From assembly GCA_963843455.1 (NCBI GenBank), contig CAWJKE010000015.1, forward strand, positions 186,001 to 250,000: DNA of 64,000 nt, read 5' to 3'. The position numbers were made by a program, and so were the translations under genes. Positions 8,075 to 16,852 of this stretch are shown here, in pieces; the first letter of the stretch is position 1; each line of letters opens with the position of its first letter. The notes below the pieces were generated by a model. The model worked only from the letters and a program-made list of their open reading frames with translations, was not told the origin of the DNA and did no database searches. Source of the stretch: CAIQPS01 sp963843455 (GTDB lineage Bacteria; Actinomycetota; Thermoleophilia; RBG-16-64-13).

Positions 8075-10615
8075 TCACGTTTCGCCGTCCCATTTCTCGA
8101 CCTGCACCAGGCAGGAGTTGGGCGCCATCCCCGTCGAGGTCGGGGTGATGTAGCGCTTGGAGGTCAGCGTGTTCACGCAGCCGGCGCGCTCCGAGGAGCG
8201 GCCGGGCTCGCCCAGGGGCAGATAGTCGGCGCAGCTCTCGTAGGAGTGCACCACGCCCGGCGCCAGGCGCTCGGTGACTTGGGCGGCGAGGATCACCGAG
8301 CCCCGGCCGTTGAATGCCCGTATGAGGTCGCCGTCAGCGATGCCTCGCGTGGCGGCGTCGGCCCGGCTCAGTCGCATGATCCAGTAGTAGTGGCCGTCGT
8401 CCTTCAGCACTCGGTGGTCCTTCACCTCGTTGAGCCAGGTCTGCTTTCCATCGCCCATGGTGTGAAAGGAGAAGCGCGGGTGGGGCGAGATCATCTGGAG
8501 CGGGTACGCTTCGACCAGCGCGGCGGTGTGGTGTCCCTCCCAGCTCTCGAGGTACTGCGGCCCCATGACCGGGCGCTCGGGGTCGGCGCAGTCGGTCTTC
8601 TCGAAGCGGGTGAGACTGGATGAGACAAACTCGATCTTGCCCGAGGCGGTCTGCAGTCCCCTCAGCTCGACGGTGTCGGCGGGGTGGGGTCCCCAGTCGG
8701 GCGTGTCGCGCTCCCGGTCCTCCGCGAACCAGCGGAAGGCGGGGGTCGAGGGTTTTTCCGCGGGGCGGGGCGGCACCACGAAATAGCCCTTCCTCTCGAA
8801 CTGCTCCCAGGTGATGTGCTTGGGCAGATCGGAGGCGGCGAAGGACTGCTTGACCCAGTCGTACTCGGTCTTGCCGCCGTCGGTGAACATGGCCCAGATG
8901 CCCAGGCGCTTGGCCAGCTCGGCGAATATCTGGTAGTCGGACCTGGATTCGCCGAGCGGCTCGATACACTTCTTCTGCAACACGATGACCCGGTGGTTGC
9001 ACATGGTGTAGGAGTCGGTCACGTAACCCGAGCAGTTGGCCCACTCCCCGATGTCCCAACGCTCCAGGTTGGTGCAGGCCGGCAGGATGATGTCCGCGAA
9101 CTTGGTCTCGCCCTCGAACCAGACGCTCTGGTTGACGACGAAGGGGACGTCTCCTTCGCGGTAGGCCCGCGCGAGACGGTTGCTCTCGGTCATGGTGCCC
9201 AAATAGGAGCCGCCGTACCTGTAGTACATGCCGATAGGCGAGTATCCCGAGGCCGGATACTTGTAGAGCTTGAACTGACTCTCGATGGAGCTGCCGCAGA
9301 AGCCTTTGCCCCGCCACTCCAGGCTCTCCCCCATGAGGGCCTCGGGGATGCGCAGCCGATCCACGAACTGGCCTTCGGTGGAGTGGTGGGCGGTGCGCGT
9401 GGCGCCGCCGTTGGGGAACATCCGGTAGACCCAGCGGAAGCCGGCGGCCGTGTTGTCCACGTCGCCGGAGATGCCGCCCTCGGCGTAGCCGTCCATGACG
9501 AAGGAGCAATCGACGGGTGTGCCGGTCGTCGTGGCCCAGATGTTGCTGCCCGGCTTACCCATGCCTTGCATCGCCGCGAGCGCGACCATGGCGCGCGTCC
9601 ACTCATTGCCCGTCGCGGAGCGGCAGGCGCCGCCCATGCCGTGGTTGCTACCCGGGGCCAGCATGGTCTTCTTCGCGGCCCACTCCCGCGCCAGAGCGCG
9701 GACCTCCCGGGCGGGTACTCCCGACTCGGCGCTCGCCCACTCAGGCGTCTTCGGCGCGCCGTCGCCGACACCCAACACGTAGTCCTTCCACTGGTCGAAG
9801 CCCACAGTGCGCCCCGCGACATACTCGGTATCGTATGTGCCTTCGGTCAGCCAAACGTGGGCAATTGCGAGCGCCACCGCGACGTCCGTGCCCGGGCGGG
9901 GAGCAAGCCACTTGTCGGCCACCAACCCCGCGGTATGGTTGAAGTAGGGATCGACGACGATCATCTTCACCCCGAGATCCTTGAGCCACTGGCGGCGGGG
10001 CGTGCTCTCGAATGCGGCGTAGATGCCGCCACAGGTAGCCTCGGGATCGGCCGACCAGAAGACCACCATCTCGGCGTGCTTGAGCGCGTCCTCCAGCAGG
10101 TCGTACTGCTCGGGCAGGCCCAAGCGGTGGCTCTGGCCCCACATGTGGGTCGCCCCCCAGTGCCAGCCTTCCCAGCTGTCGGGATTGTGCTCGCCATATG
10201 TGAAGCCCACCAGGTTCATGAAGCGAAAGTAGGTGCTGTGGCGGTAGCCGATGTTGCCCCACATGTGGTGAGAACTCGGGGTGGTGAGGATGGCGCCCGG
10301 GCCGCATTCCCGCTTGACCCGCTTGATCTCGCCGGCCACGACGTCGAGGGCCTCGTCCCAGGTGATGGGCTCGTAGCCGGAGCTGCCACGGTTCTGCGTG
10401 TTGCGACCGCCCGGCCCGGTGGAGCCGGGAGCCCCGGTGGGGTCGAAGTCGACGCGTCTGAGCGGGGTGAGGATCCGCGTGGGCGAGTAGACCAGCGAGC
10501 GGTAGGCGACGGTGTAGGGTGAGTTGGTGGTCTTGCGGGGCGGGCTGAAGGTTCGGCCTCGCGCCTCGATGGACCACGAGGAGGCGTCGCTGTCGTCGAA
10601 CTCGATGGGCGTCAT
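8075..10615 (-). CDS. Pyrogallol-phloroglucinol transhydroxylase-like molybdopterin oxidoreductase, large subunit
   Basis: An 846-residue DMSO-reductase-superfamily protein. Stretches such as SSHHMWGNIGYRHSTYFRF, HNPDSWEGWHWG, KHAEMVVFWS and FADIILPACTNLERWDI are recalled as typical of the large subunit of Pelobacter transhydroxylase (AthL). Like AthL it has no N-terminal Cys motif for an Fe-S cluster. AthL works with an Fe-S small subunit, which is absent here. Family-like sequence (RLTTCTNGGPLFVDVQDGRIVR) continues in frame upstream of this ATG but reaches a TGA at 10717-10715 without any start codon. A good ATG with RBS GGGAGG at 10718 is in another frame. The true N-terminus therefore seems separated by a frameshift near 10680. 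The substrate is unproven. Confidence 0.8.
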   Translation of the reverse strand: MTPIEFDDSDASSWSIEARGRTFSPPRKTTNSPYTVAYRSLVYSPTRILTPLRRVDFDPTGAPGSTGPGGRNTQNRGSSGYEPITWDEALDVVAGEIKRVKRECGPGAILTTPSSHHMWGNIGYRHSTYFRFMNLVGFTYGEHNPDSWEGWHWGATHMWGQSHRLGLPEQYDLLEDALKHAEMVVFWSADPEATCGGIYAAFESTPRRQWLKDLGVKMIVVDPYFNHTAGLVADKWLAPRPGTDVAVALAIAHVWLTEGTYDTEYVAGRTVGFDQWKDYVLGVGDGAPKTPEWASAESGVPAREVRALAREWAAKKTMLAPGSNHGMGGACRSATGNEWTRAMVALAAMQGMGKPGSNIWATTTGTPVDCSFVMDGYAEGGISGDVDNTAAGFRWVYRMFPNGGATRTAHHSTEGQFVDRLRIPEALMGESLEWRGKGFCGSSIESQFKLYKYPASGYSPIGMYYRYGGSYLGTMTESNRLARAYREGDVPFVVNQSVWFEGETKFADIILPACTNLERWDIGEWANCSGYVTDSYTMCNHRVIVLQKKCIEPLGESRSDYQIFAELAKRLGIWAMFTDGGKTEYDWVKQSFAASDLPKHITWEQFERKGYFVVPPRPAEKPSTPAFRWFAEDRERDTPDWGPHPADTVELRGLQTASGKIEFVSSSLTRFEKTDCADPERPVMGPQYLESWEGHHTAALVEAYPLQMISPHPRFSFHTMGDGKQTWLNEVKDHRVLKDDGHYYWIMRLSRADAATRGIADGDLIRAFNGRGSVILAAQVTERLAPGVVHSYESCADYLPLGEPGRSSERAGCVNTLTSKRYITPTSTGMAPNSCLVQVEKWDGET

Positions 10616-10796
10616 CCGGACTATCCGGCCGTCCTGGACATCGACAAATAGCGGGCCCCCGTTGGTGCAGGTGGTTAGTCTCTGGAGGTCGCTTGGCGCT
10701 CCTGGTGCTTTTCGTCATTCGCTCGGCCCTCCCGGCTGCCTCTGACCTACGGCGCACTCACCGCCGCCGGGCGATGACGCCGGCGCCTCGCTAACG

Positions 10797-10810
10797 AGCG
10801 AGCGCTCACT
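10797..10810. promoter_or_regulatory. Palindromic candidate operator (TetR-type look)
   Basis: AGCGAGCGCTCACT is a 14-base near-palindrome (12 of 14 positions symmetric around GAGCGCTC) between the divergent transhydroxylase-like gene and the phosphoribosyltransferase gene. The rest of the 200-base gap shows nothing else clear. The binding protein is unknown. Confidence 0.3.
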
Positions 10811-10921
10811 AGCGATTCTAGCGTTTCGTCTGAGGGCGTGCGTGACGGACGCGCCCGATCTGGGAATAGAACTATGCTGTATGTGAGACCGCTTCGTGCG
10901 CGACATGCGGGGGAACAAGTC

Positions 10922-11590
10922 ATGCGGGTATTCGCCGACCGGACCGACGCAGGGAAGTCGCTTGCCAGAAGGCTCGCCGGGTACGAGGGCCGCGGTGACC
11001 TCGTCATATTGGGTCTCCCCCGAGGAGGGGTGGTGGTGGCCTTCGAGGTCGCCAAGGCGCTTGACGTACCGCTCGATGTATATGTGGTGCGGAAGCTTGG
11101 AGTCCCGGGGCAGGAGGAACTGGCGTTCGGAGCCATAGCGACCGGGGGGGTGAGGGTCCTCAATCCGGACGTCGTGCGGGCCGCTGGATTGGACCAGGAC
11201 CACATCGACGCTATCACAGCCCGGGAGCAGACCGAATTGGAGCGTCGGGAGCGAGCCTATCGGGGAGACTCCGTCCCCTTGAAGTTGGCCGGCAGGACCG
11301 TGATCCTCGTGGACGACGGCTTGGCGACAGGCGCCAGCATGCGGACGGCTATCCGCTCTCTGCGAGCCCACAATCCCGCTTGGATAACGATGGCTGTGCC
11401 CACCGCACCACGCTCCACGTGCCTCGACCTGGAGCGAGAGGTGGACGAGGCTGTGTGCGTCCTGACGCCCGAGCCGTTCTTCGGCGTGGGCCAGTGGTAT
11501 GCCGATTTCTCCCAAACGAGCGACGCCGAGGTGATCGACCTTCTGCGGGCTGCCGCATCTTTCGGGCGGCGAGAGGCGAGCGGGTCATGA
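10922..11590 (+). CDS. Phosphoribosyltransferase-domain protein
   Basis: A 222-residue type I PRTase-fold protein. The PRPP-binding loop reads VILVDDGLATGAS near residues 120-132, and an earlier GLPRGGVVVAFEVA segment supplies the second loop. The ATG at 10922 is chosen because the protein fold begins there (MRVFADRTDAGKSLA) and GGGGGAA lies upstream; 28 extra in-frame codons exist before it. Its stop overlaps the ATG of the following alpha/beta hydrolase (ATGA). In some actinobacterial proteins these two domain types occur fused in one chain, so the pair probably acts together. The substrate base is unknown; nucleotide salvage or a stress-related role is possible. Confidence 0.8.
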   Translation: MRVFADRTDAGKSLARRLAGYEGRGDLVILGLPRGGVVVAFEVAKALDVPLDVYVVRKLGVPGQEELAFGAIATGGVRVLNPDVVRAAGLDQDHIDAITAREQTELERRERAYRGDSVPLKLAGRTVILVDDGLATGASMRTAIRSLRAHNPAWITMAVPTAPRSTCLDLEREVDEAVCVLTPEPFFGVGQWYADFSQTSDAEVIDLLRAAASFGRREASGS

Positions 11591-12261
11591 ACACGAGCGA
11601 CCGGAGCCAGGCGCGGGAAGTGGAGATCGCGTTCGGGTCGACCCTGCTGAAGGGCGAGCTGGAGCTCGTCGCCGAAGCCGCCGGCCTCGTCCTGTTCGTC
11701 CACGGCAGCGGCAGCAGCCGGTTCAGCTCCCGCAACCAGGCCGTCGCCCGCGACCTGCGGTCGGACGGCCTGTCGACCTTGCTGTTCGATCTGCTTTCCG
11801 AGGACGAGGAGCGCGTGGACGAGATCACCCGGGAGCTCCGCTTCGACATCGGGCTGCTCGCGGACCGGGTGATAGGGGTCACCGGCTGGCTGCGACGCGA
11901 GCAGAGTACCCGAGATCTGGGAATCGGCTATTTCGGAGCCAGCACCGGAGCCGCGGCGGCGCTGCAGGCGGCCGCGCACTTCGCCGACCGGCCGGAGGTG
12001 GTGCGGGCGGTGGTGTCCCGAGGCGGCCGTCCCGATCTGGCCATGGAGTCCTTGCCGCTGGTGACCGCCCCCACGCTGCTCATCGTAGGCGGCGAAGACC
12101 ACGTAGTACTCCAGATGAACCGGCGTGCCCTCGCCCGGCTAACCGCCGTCAAGGACCTTCAGGTAGTCACAGGCGCGAGCCACCTGTTCGAGGAGCGGGG
12201 TGCGCTAGAGGTGGTGTCCAGGCTTGCCCGCGAGTGGTTCCTGCGCTACCTGGCCGCCTGA
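11587..12261 (+). CDS. Alpha/beta hydrolase (dienelactone-hydrolase-like)
   Basis: A 224-residue alpha/beta-hydrolase. The oxyanion-hole region VLFVHGSGSSRFSSRN is near residue 40. The nucleophile elbow is GYFGASTGAAAA, with Ser in G-A-S-T-G. An acid-containing strand LLIVGGEDHVV and a C-terminal His (GASHLFEERG) complete the triad. The start overlaps the stop of the phosphoribosyltransferase gene. It converges with the histidine-kinase gene 25 bases away, with no obvious terminator between them. The substrate is unknown. Confidence 0.85.
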   Translation: MNTSDRSQAREVEIAFGSTLLKGELELVAEAAGLVLFVHGSGSSRFSSRNQAVARDLRSDGLSTLLFDLLSEDEERVDEITRELRFDIGLLADRVIGVTGWLRREQSTRDLGIGYFGASTGAAAALQAAAHFADRPEVVRAVVSRGGRPDLAMESLPLVTAPTLLIVGGEDHVVLQMNRRALARLTAVKDLQVVTGASHLFEERGALEVVSRLAREWFLRYLAA

Positions 12262-12285
12262 CGCGACGCCCGGTGGACCGAGCTG

Positions 12286-13680
12286 CTATGCGGGGAGGGT
12301 CACCTCGAAAGTGGTCCCCGCGCCCAGCGTGCTCTGGACGGCTATCGATCCTCCATGCGCGCCGGCGATCTCGTGGGCGATGGCCAGGCCAAGCCCCGTG
12401 CCACGCTCCCCATCGTTGCGGGAGGGATTGTCGCGATAGAAGGGCTCGAACAGGTGGGGCAAGTGTCTGCGCGCGATGCCGGGGCCGGTGTCGGTGATGA
12501 GAACGCGTATGTACCCGTGCGAGTTTCGGGCGCTCACGGCCACCCTGCCGCCCTCCGGAGTGAACTTGATGGCGTTTCCCAGCAGGTTGAGGAACAGCCT
12601 GATCAGATCGTCCGAGAACCCCGTGAGGGTCAGCCGCCTGCGGATGTGGGTCCGGAGGGTCACATTCCGCTCCTCGGCGAGGGGCTCGAACTGCTCTACC
12701 ACCAACTCGAGCAGCGAGGTCATGTCCACCAACTCGCTATCGGCGGAGCGAGGGCGGCCACTCCGTGCGAGAACAAGTAGATCGTCACATAGCCGGATGA
12801 GTTGATCCACCTGCTCGTCGAGGCTTTGAAGGGTCGCCTCGTGTTCCTCCACCGTCCGCGCTCGGGAAAGCGACACGCCAATGCCGCTCTTGATAGTGGC
12901 GAGAGGGGTGCGCAGCTCGTGAGAGGCCTCGGCCGAGAACCGGCGCTCCCGCTCGAACGCGAACTGTACCCGGTCGAGCATCGCGTCGAAGGCCGCTGCC
13001 ATCCTGCCCACCTCGTCGGCAGGGCCTGTGTGCTCGATGCGCTTGTCAAGGGTGGTCGGGCCGATCTGTTCGGCCGTCCGGGCCATGCGCGTAAGGGGCC
13101 GCAACGCCCGGCCGGCCAGAAAGTAGCTGGCCAAAGCGGCGATCAGGACCGCGAGGGGAAGGATGATGTAGAGCTCGGCAGCAAGCGCGGAGAGTGCGTT
13201 GTCTATCGGCCTAAGCAATCGCACGGCCTGGACCCAGCCCTCCACCCGGCCGCTCGGGCCGATAATGGGCCGGGCCAGCGTGCGCCAGTCCTGATCGGAT
13301 ATCTCCGTGGTGAAGGCTTTGGTCGATACGGGGAGGGTCGCTGCAAGGCTCGCACCGGCGTGATCCCATTGCGCATGCTCCGGCGACAGGATCGAGATGG
13401 CCAGATCGCTCTCTCCAGGATAGGCAAGCAACTGCACCGCCCCGTCCTGGAAGACGTAGCGCCCGCCGTCCGCCTTGAGATGCAGGAGTGCCTGGGACAC
13501 GGTGAGGTTGAGATCGAGGTCGAGCTCCTCGACTAAACGGTTCTTGGTGCTCACGTAGATCTGCGTACCCGCGATGGTCAGCGTCAGCGTCAAGAGGATG
13601 ACGAAGGCGGCGACCACCCGCAGGCGCAGGCTGCCGAAGCGCAGGATAAGGTCCTTGGCTCTACGGGCGATCGTCGGCAT
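12286..13680 (-). CDS. Sensor histidine kinase
   Basis: A 464-residue membrane kinase. A first TM segment (about 20-42) is followed by an extracytoplasmic domain of about 120 residues, a second TM (YIILPLAVLIAALASYFLAG), HAMP, a HisKA H-box ASHELRTPLATI and a HATPase_c domain with DTGPGIA and GTGLGLAI. It senses an unknown signal and phosphorylates the response regulator encoded just upstream, with which it overlaps by 20 bases. The pair lies immediately downstream of phoU on the same strand. A link to phosphate or envelope state is possible, but a separate PhoP/PhoR-like pair is also present at 19107-21676. Confidence 0.93.
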   Translation of the reverse strand: MPTIARRAKDLILRFGSLRLRVVAAFVILLTLTLTIAGTQIYVSTKNRLVEELDLDLNLTVSQALLHLKADGGRYVFQDGAVQLLAYPGESDLAISILSPEHAQWDHAGASLAATLPVSTKAFTTEISDQDWRTLARPIIGPSGRVEGWVQAVRLLRPIDNALSALAAELYIILPLAVLIAALASYFLAGRALRPLTRMARTAEQIGPTTLDKRIEHTGPADEVGRMAAAFDAMLDRVQFAFERERRFSAEASHELRTPLATIKSGIGVSLSRARTVEEHEATLQSLDEQVDQLIRLCDDLLVLARSGRPRSADSELVDMTSLLELVVEQFEPLAEERNVTLRTHIRRRLTLTGFSDDLIRLFLNLLGNAIKFTPEGGRVAVSARNSHGYIRVLITDTGPGIARRHLPHLFEPFYRDNPSRNDGERGTGLGLAIAHEIAGAHGGSIAVQSTLGAGTTFEVTLPA

Positions 13681-14341
13681 CCAGGATGTAGCCCATGCCT
13701 CGGACCGTACGGATATGAGTGAGTGAACCCGGGCCGTCGAGCTTGCGGCGAAGGTACCCCACGTATACCTCGACGACGTTGGAGTCGTGGAAGAAGTCGA
13801 ATCCCCATACCCGCTCCGCCAGTTGCGAGCGGGTGAGCAATTGCCCGGCGTTGCGCATGAAGAACTCCAGAAGGCTGAACTCCCGGCGGCTCAACTCGAT
13901 CCGGCGTTCGCCCCGACGGACTTCGTGGCGCACGATGTCGAGCTCGATATCCCCCACCCGCAGCACCGGTTCCACGTCCAGCGGCGGGCGGCGCGACAAG
14001 GCACGGATGCGGGCCAGCAGCTCCGAGAAGGCAAACGGTTTGGTGAGGTAGTCATCGGCTCCCTGGTCAAGGCCGCGCACTCTGTCGTCGACGCCATCGA
14101 GGGCGGTCAGCAGGAGCACGGGCGTCCGCACCTCGTTCCGGCGCAGCTCGGCCAGCACCTCCAGGCCGTTCATTCCGGGCAGCATGACGTCCAGGATGAA
14201 CATGTCGTGGCGATCGGCGAGGACCTCGCGAAGGCCGTTCTGGCCGTCGGTCTCCCAGTCGACCTCGTGACCCGCCTCGCGGAGCCCCTGCCGCACAAAC
14301 TCTCCGAAACTCTTGTCGTCTTCAATCAGGAGAAGCCGCAC
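13661..14341 (-). CDS. OmpR-family response regulator
   Basis: A 226-residue two-domain regulator. The receiver begins VRLLLIEDDKSF (acidic pocket ED), has the phosphoacceptor in FILDVMLPG and the conserved Lys in DYLTKPFAF. It is followed by a winged-helix DNA-binding domain ending RTVRGMGYILD. The GTG at 14341 places the start where family members begin, with AGGGGG upstream; a TTG at 14362 would add seven residues. It overlaps the kinase gene by 20 bases and is its partner. About 120 bases separate it from the phoU stop, so it may be read from the pst-phoU transcript. Confidence 0.93.
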   Translation of the reverse strand: MRLLLIEDDKSFGEFVRQGLREAGHEVDWETDGQNGLREVLADRHDMFILDVMLPGMNGLEVLAELRRNEVRTPVLLLTALDGVDDRVRGLDQGADDYLTKPFAFSELLARIRALSRRPPLDVEPVLRVGDIELDIVRHEVRRGERRIELSRREFSLLEFFMRNAGQLLTRSQLAERVWGFDFFHDSNVVEVYVGYLRRKLDGPGSLTHIRTVRGMGYILDADDRP

Positions 14342-14462
14342 CGGTACATGAACCCCCTGCAAAGGATGCGAAAGTATAGAACAGATAGCCCTGGGGCATC
14401 AGTTGAGCCCGCTCTCGCCCCCCGCCAAGCAGGTCGTTGGCCGGGGCCGCAGGCCGCGGCGA

Positions 14463-15113
14463 CTAGCCCAAATGCTCCTCGTCGCCGGTAATGAAGTAGC
14501 GCACCCGCTCCCCCATGTTGACGGCGTGATCGCCAATGCGCTCAAAGTACCGGCCCACCATGGCCAGCCGTATGGCCGGTCCCACGCTGGCCTGGTCGTT
14601 CAATTCGAGCAGGCTGTGAATGAGCTGCGCATGGAGCTCGTCGATCCGGTCGTCCTCGCGCGCAAGGTCGGCCGCCAAGGCTTCGTCCTTGGTCGCCCAT
14701 GCGTCGATGGCCTTGCCGATGAGCTGTCCCGCGGCCTGACCGAGATCCGAGACGAGAGTTCGGATGGCCTTCGGACCGGGCTCGCAGAATTCGTCGAGCT
14801 GCACCAATTTGGCTATGTTGTAGGCCAGGTCTCCCACCCGTTCCAGGTCGTTGACCACGCGGAGGATCGCAACGATCAGGCGCAGATCTCCGGCGACGGG
14901 CGCCTGCTGGGCTAGGAGCGTGAGCGACCGTTTCTCGATGTCCAGGAACAGCCGGTCGATCTCATCATCGCCTTCCCGAACCTTCTGGGCGAGCGCCCTG
15001 TCGCACTCGACGAGCGCCCGCGTCGCATCCTGGGTGCTGCGCTCGACCACCGCGCCCATGGCCACGATCTCCTGATCAATGGCCTCCAACTCCTTGTGAA
15101 ATGCGTCTCTCAT
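14463..15113 (-). CDS. phoU: Phosphate signalling protein PhoU
   Basis: A 216-residue all-helical PhoU with the two tandem three-helix repeats expected. The first begins MRDAFHKELEAIDQEIVAMG. The second repeats the E..R..D/N..VN metal-binding pattern, ending ERIGDHAVNMGERV. PhoU couples the Pst transporter to the PhoR kinase and damps the Pho regulon when phosphate is ample. It follows pstB by 27 bases as the last gene of pstSCAB-phoU. Confidence 0.95.
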   Translation of the reverse strand: MRDAFHKELEAIDQEIVAMGAVVERSTQDATRALVECDRALAQKVREGDDEIDRLFLDIEKRSLTLLAQQAPVAGDLRLIVAILRVVNDLERVGDLAYNIAKLVQLDEFCEPGPKAIRTLVSDLGQAAGQLIGKAIDAWATKDEALAADLAREDDRIDELHAQLIHSLLELNDQASVGPAIRLAMVGRYFERIGDHAVNMGERVRYFITGDEEHLG

Positions 15114-15140
15114 CGTCTCGGCCTTCCCTTTCCGGTCCGC

Positions 15141-15926
15141 CTATCCAAAGCGGCCCGAAACATAGTCTTCCGTCCGTTTGTCGCGCGGCCTCGTGAATAT
15201 CTCGCTGGTCTCGCCGAACTCGACCAGTATCCCCCAGCGCGCCGAGGTCGCCTCGTCCACCTCGGTGTACAGGAATGCCGTCTCGTCCGAGACCCGCGCG
15301 GCCTGCTGCATATTGTGCGTCACAATGATGATCGAATAGTCCTGCTTGAGCTCCTGCATCAGGTCCTCGATACGGACCGTCGCGATGGGGTCTAGAGCCG
15401 AGGCAGGCTCGTCCATGAGGATCACATCGGGCTCTACCGCGATGGCTCGGGCGATGCACAGTCGCTGCTGCTGTCCGCCGGAGAGATCAAGCGCGCTCTT
15501 TTTGAGTTGGCCCTTGACCTCGTCCCACAGTGCGGCGCGGCGCAGAGAGCGTTCCACGAGCTCGTCCATGTCGCCCTTGTATCCGTTGATCTTCGCTCCA
15601 AACGCCACGTTGTCGTAGATCGACTTCGGGAAAGGGTTGGGGCGTTGGAACACCATGCCGATATGCCGGCGAACCACCACGGGGTCGACGCCGGGGGCAT
15701 AGATGTCTTCGCCGTGATACAGCACCTGGCCGGACACCCGAGCCCCGGGGATGAGCTCGTTCATCCGATTGAAGCAGCGGATGAGCGTGCTCTTGCCGCA
15801 GCCCGAAGGCCCGATGATCGCGGTGATCTTCTTCGGCCGGATGTCCATGCTGACATCCTTGAGGGCCAGGCTACTGCCGTAGTGCATGCTGAGGTCACGA
15901 ACACTGAAGACAGGGTTATCGGTCAT
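15141..15926 (-). CDS. pstB: Phosphate ABC transporter ATP-binding protein PstB
   Basis: A 261-residue ABC ATPase that drives high-affinity phosphate import with PstSCA. Walker A is GPSGCGKST, the Q-loop lies in GMVFQRPNPFPKSI (the PstB-typical RPNPFP), the signature is DLSGGQQQR, Walker B is VILMDEPAS and the switch His is VTHNM. It ends in DYVSGRFG, the usual PstB tail. It overlaps pstA by four bases. Confidence 0.97.
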   Translation of the reverse strand: MTDNPVFSVRDLSMHYGSSLALKDVSMDIRPKKITAIIGPSGCGKSTLIRCFNRMNELIPGARVSGQVLYHGEDIYAPGVDPVVVRRHIGMVFQRPNPFPKSIYDNVAFGAKINGYKGDMDELVERSLRRAALWDEVKGQLKKSALDLSGGQQQRLCIARAIAVEPDVILMDEPASALDPIATVRIEDLMQELKQDYSIIIVTHNMQQAARVSDETAFLYTEVDEATSARWGILVEFGETSEIFTRPRDKRTEDYVSGRFG

Positions 15927-16852
15927 CGGGACAGACGGCTCCTTGAGGTGATGACCCTGGCCAGCACGGTCAGGACCAGGATGATGATGATGAGCTCGAG
16001 CGCTCCAGCCCAGGCCCGCGCCTGTCCGGCCGCGAAGGGATTGCGGGCCCCGTCGAAGATCGCCAGAGAAAGCGCCTGGATGGGCTCACCCCACAGCTTG
16101 GCCGTCAACTGGATGGAGCCCAGGGCGGTGAGCAGCAGGGGCGCGGTCTCGCCGGCAGCACGGGCGATGGCAAGCATGACGCCGGTGGTGATGCCGGGAG
16201 CGGCGGACGGGATGACCACCTTGGTCACCGTTTGCCACTTCGCGGCCCCGAGGCCGTAGCTGGCATCTTTCAGTTCCGACGGGACCAGCTTGAGCATCTC
16301 TTCGGTCGAGCGCAGGACGATGGGCATCATGATGATGGCGAGGGCGGCGGCGCCCATCAGGGCGCTGAAGCCGAAGCTCACCACCATGGCGGTATAGACG
16401 AACAGTCCGACGAAGATGGAAGGCACCCCGGTCATGACATCGGCGAAGAAGCGGATGAGCTTGGCCAGCCAGTTGCCCTTGCCATACTCCACCAGGTAGA
16501 CGGCCCCAAGGATCCCGAGAGGAACTGAGACGACGGCTGCAACACCTACCATGATCGCGGTACCGATAAGCCCATTGAGGAAGCCCCCTCCCGACCGCCG
16601 AAGGCTGAAGGGCTGGGAACTGGTGAGAAACTCCCAGTTCATCGTCTGAAAGCCCTTGAGCGCGATGTAGGCGAGGATCATCCCCACTGGTATGAGGACG
16701 AATATCGTGGCGAGCACGATGAGGGCCGTGTTGCGCCGGTTCCTCCAGACCCGGCGCCGCGCAGGCCGGCAATCGCGCAGCGAGACGCCCGGCCCCAGCC
16801 TGCCCTCAGACCAGCGCTCCGCCATGATGGGAGGTTCCTTGGCGCCGCTCAT
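15923..16852 (-). CDS. pstA: Phosphate ABC transporter permease PstA
   Basis: A 309-residue inner-membrane permease with about six TM helices. The cytoplasmic EAA-like loop is around GLGAAKWQTVTKVVIPSAAPGI. The ATG at 16852 makes the usual ATGA overlap with the pstC stop; a GTG six codons upstream (16870) and an ATG at 16825 are alternatives. The N-terminus carries about 50 Arg-rich cytoplasmic residues before TM1. It forms the channel with PstC. Confidence 0.95.
   Translation of the reverse strand: MSGAKEPPIMAERWSEGRLGPGVSLRDCRPARRRVWRNRRNTALIVLATIFVLIPVGMILAYIALKGFQTMNWEFLTSSQPFSLRRSGGGFLNGLIGTAIMVGVAAVVSVPLGILGAVYLVEYGKGNWLAKLIRFFADVMTGVPSIFVGLFVYTAMVVSFGFSALMGAAALAIIMMPIVLRSTEEMLKLVPSELKDASYGLGAAKWQTVTKVVIPSAAPGITTGVMLAIARAAGETAPLLLTALGSIQLTAKLWGEPIQALSLAIFDGARNPFAAGQARAWAGALELIIIILVLTVLARVITSRSRLSR

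Noticed and set aside
8684..10522. A 612-codon plus-strand open frame
   Set aside because: It is antisense to the transhydroxylase-like gene, whose protein carries clear family motifs.
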